A DNA stretch of 64,000 nucleotides from Candidatus Iainarchaeum sp. Lineage in GTDB: Archaea > B1Sed10-29 > WALL01 > JAGHAM01. How positions within the stretch are numbered: position 1 is the stretch's first letter; every line of letters begins with the position of its first letter. This document shows positions 63,651-64,000 of this stretch, in pieces. The translations under genes and the position numbers were made by a program. The notes beneath the pieces are model-generated. The model had not been told where the DNA came from, did not search any database, and was given only the letters and a program-made list of their open reading frames with translations. Location of the stretch: positions 25,654-89,653 of the forward strand of contig JAGHAM010000036.1 in the NCBI GenBank assembly GCA_021161465.1, given 5' to 3'.

Positions 63651-63886
63651 GCGCCAGTAGTCTAGCCTGGAACAGCTGCAAAATCAGCTGGCACTTTGTA
63701 CGGTTGCTACGCAACCATACGGTGCTGGTTGGTTGGGCTGTGGGCAATAGGACTCAAGCTTGCCACTTCCATACGTCTGGAAGCAGACAGCTTGTGGCCC
63801 GGGTTCAAAAAGAAGGGTTGCACCCTTTCTAAACCTGCAGGGGATTGTTACGCAATCCGTAGGTGGAATTCCCGGCTGGCGCACCA
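63651..63886 (+). tRNA. tRNA-Gly(GCC) with three introns, CCA encoded
   Basis: Acceptor GCGCCAG (63651-63657) pairs with CTGGCGC (63876-63882), A73, then encoded CCA (63884-63886). The D-stem GTCT/GGAC is separated by an intron of about 78 nt (about 63671-63748). The anticodon arm CAAGC-TTGCCA ... A-GCTTG is broken at the canonical 37/38 site by 63766-63788 (23 nt, with CTTCC/GGAAG hairpin). The T-arm CCGGG-TTCAAA ... T-CCCGG is broken by 63810-63869 (60 nt). Mature length is 72 plus CCA. D-loop intron ends are uncertain by 1-3 nt. Confidence 0.88.
63810..63869 (+). other. T-loop (59/60) intron of tRNA-Gly, 60 nt
   Basis: Contains AAGGGTTGCACCCTT, AACCTGCAGGGG, a GGATTG/CAATCC hairpin and the end AGGTGGAAT. 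All of these recur in the tRNA-Arg T-loop intron 24 kb away. The shortest and perhaps basic form of the family. Confidence 0.8.
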
Positions 63887-63976
63887 TCACTAATATTGGT
63901 GTCTATATAACAAAGCAAAATGATTAGAGAAAAAACTGACAAAAACCTTTATATCTCATTTAATTAAAACTAATTG

Positions 63977-64000
63977 ATGAGAAAGTGTTGTGTCCTGGTG
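63977..64000 (+). CDS. Start of a gene cut by the window edge
   Basis: Eight codons, MRKCCVLV, are visible. TTTATATCTC lies about 25 nt upstream, so a leaderless start is plausible. Too short to identify. Confidence 0.4.

Noticed and set aside
63684-63893. Open frames of 65-68 codons over tRNA-Gly
   Set aside because: Same reason: explained by the tRNA and its introns, with no start signals.

Overview
The window is archaeal chromosomal DNA, about 95 percent coding. The archaeal markers are geranylgeranylglyceryl phosphate synthase, RadA, an OB-fold/zinc RPA, Rad50, transcription factor E, aEF-1beta, class I CCA-adding enzyme, archaeal AsnRS, 4-demethylwyosine synthase, PadR regulators, TATA-box promoters and tRNA genes broken by introns. 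I cannot name the lineage. Several introns per tRNA at non-canonical sites are known from Thermoproteales and from ARMAN-type DPANN archaea, but the almost complete purine and pyrimidine gene sets argue against an extremely reduced symbiont. Some parts look bacterial in flavour: type 2 PyrF with PyrDB/PyrK, and the serA/aminotransferase/DUF1015 cluster.

Layout. 1-6060: minus-strand purine operon purE-purB-purM-purS-purL-purQ (purQ cut by the window edge), with a purS that is an internal tandem duplication. 6160-11730: minus-strand run GGGP synthase, DUF4010 membrane protein, rtcA, purA, thiC. 11780-16475: SDR epimerase, a PRTase-like protein, dUTPase/dCTP deaminase family protein, then radA and RPA. 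16550-19530: a possible structured RNA, a small HTH gene, a PRC-barrel protein and two secreted or membrane Cys-rich proteins. 19588-26760: Taw1, a pair of GNAT-like paralogues, MBL hydrolase, thyX, serA, aminotransferase and DUF1015. 26887-34300: membrane proteins, dCMP deaminase, NrdG-like radical SAM protein, ThpR, a degenerate transglutaminase-like receptor, a VirB11/TadA-type ATPase and the CCA enzyme. 34307-42770: radical SAM protein, AsnRS, MJ1316-domain protein, RibL, an amidinotransferase-fold protein, a 16-residue lysine-rich peptide gene, an intron-bearing tRNA-Arg, a zinc ribbon with aEF-1beta, Mut7-C and Rad50. 42817-50770: membrane proteins, Pcm, and a PadR-controlled MacB/LolCDE-like ABC export operon followed by a radical SAM/SPASM protein. 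50772-54920: inositol-lipid cluster (Ino1, two CDP-alcohol phosphatidyltransferase homologues, PHP esterase, ITPK-like ATP-grasp). 54946-59823: pyrD-pyrK-pyrC-GNAT-pyrE-pyrF. 59873-63278: a G-domain-less EF-1A relative, HD protein, TFE and a thioredoxin-CcdA fusion. 63351-63886: tRNA-Lys and tRNA-Gly with several introns. A new gene begins at the right edge.

The most unusual feature is the set of three tRNA genes (Arg at 39067-39364, Lys at 63351-63603, Gly at 63651-63886). All three have an intron at the same place in the T-loop (between nucleotides 59 and 60) and a second in the D-loop; Lys and Gly have more in the anticodon arm. The Arg and Gly T-loop introns are clearly related in sequence and the Lys one shares their 3' end, so they look like a spreading intron family. 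Next in interest are the EF-1A domain II/III protein without a GTPase domain, the inositol cluster with a degenerate phosphatidyltransferase and an ITPK-like ATP-grasp protein, the fused-dimer PurS, a perfect inverted repeat covering the promoters between padR and ino1, and a candidate structured RNA at 16584-16644.
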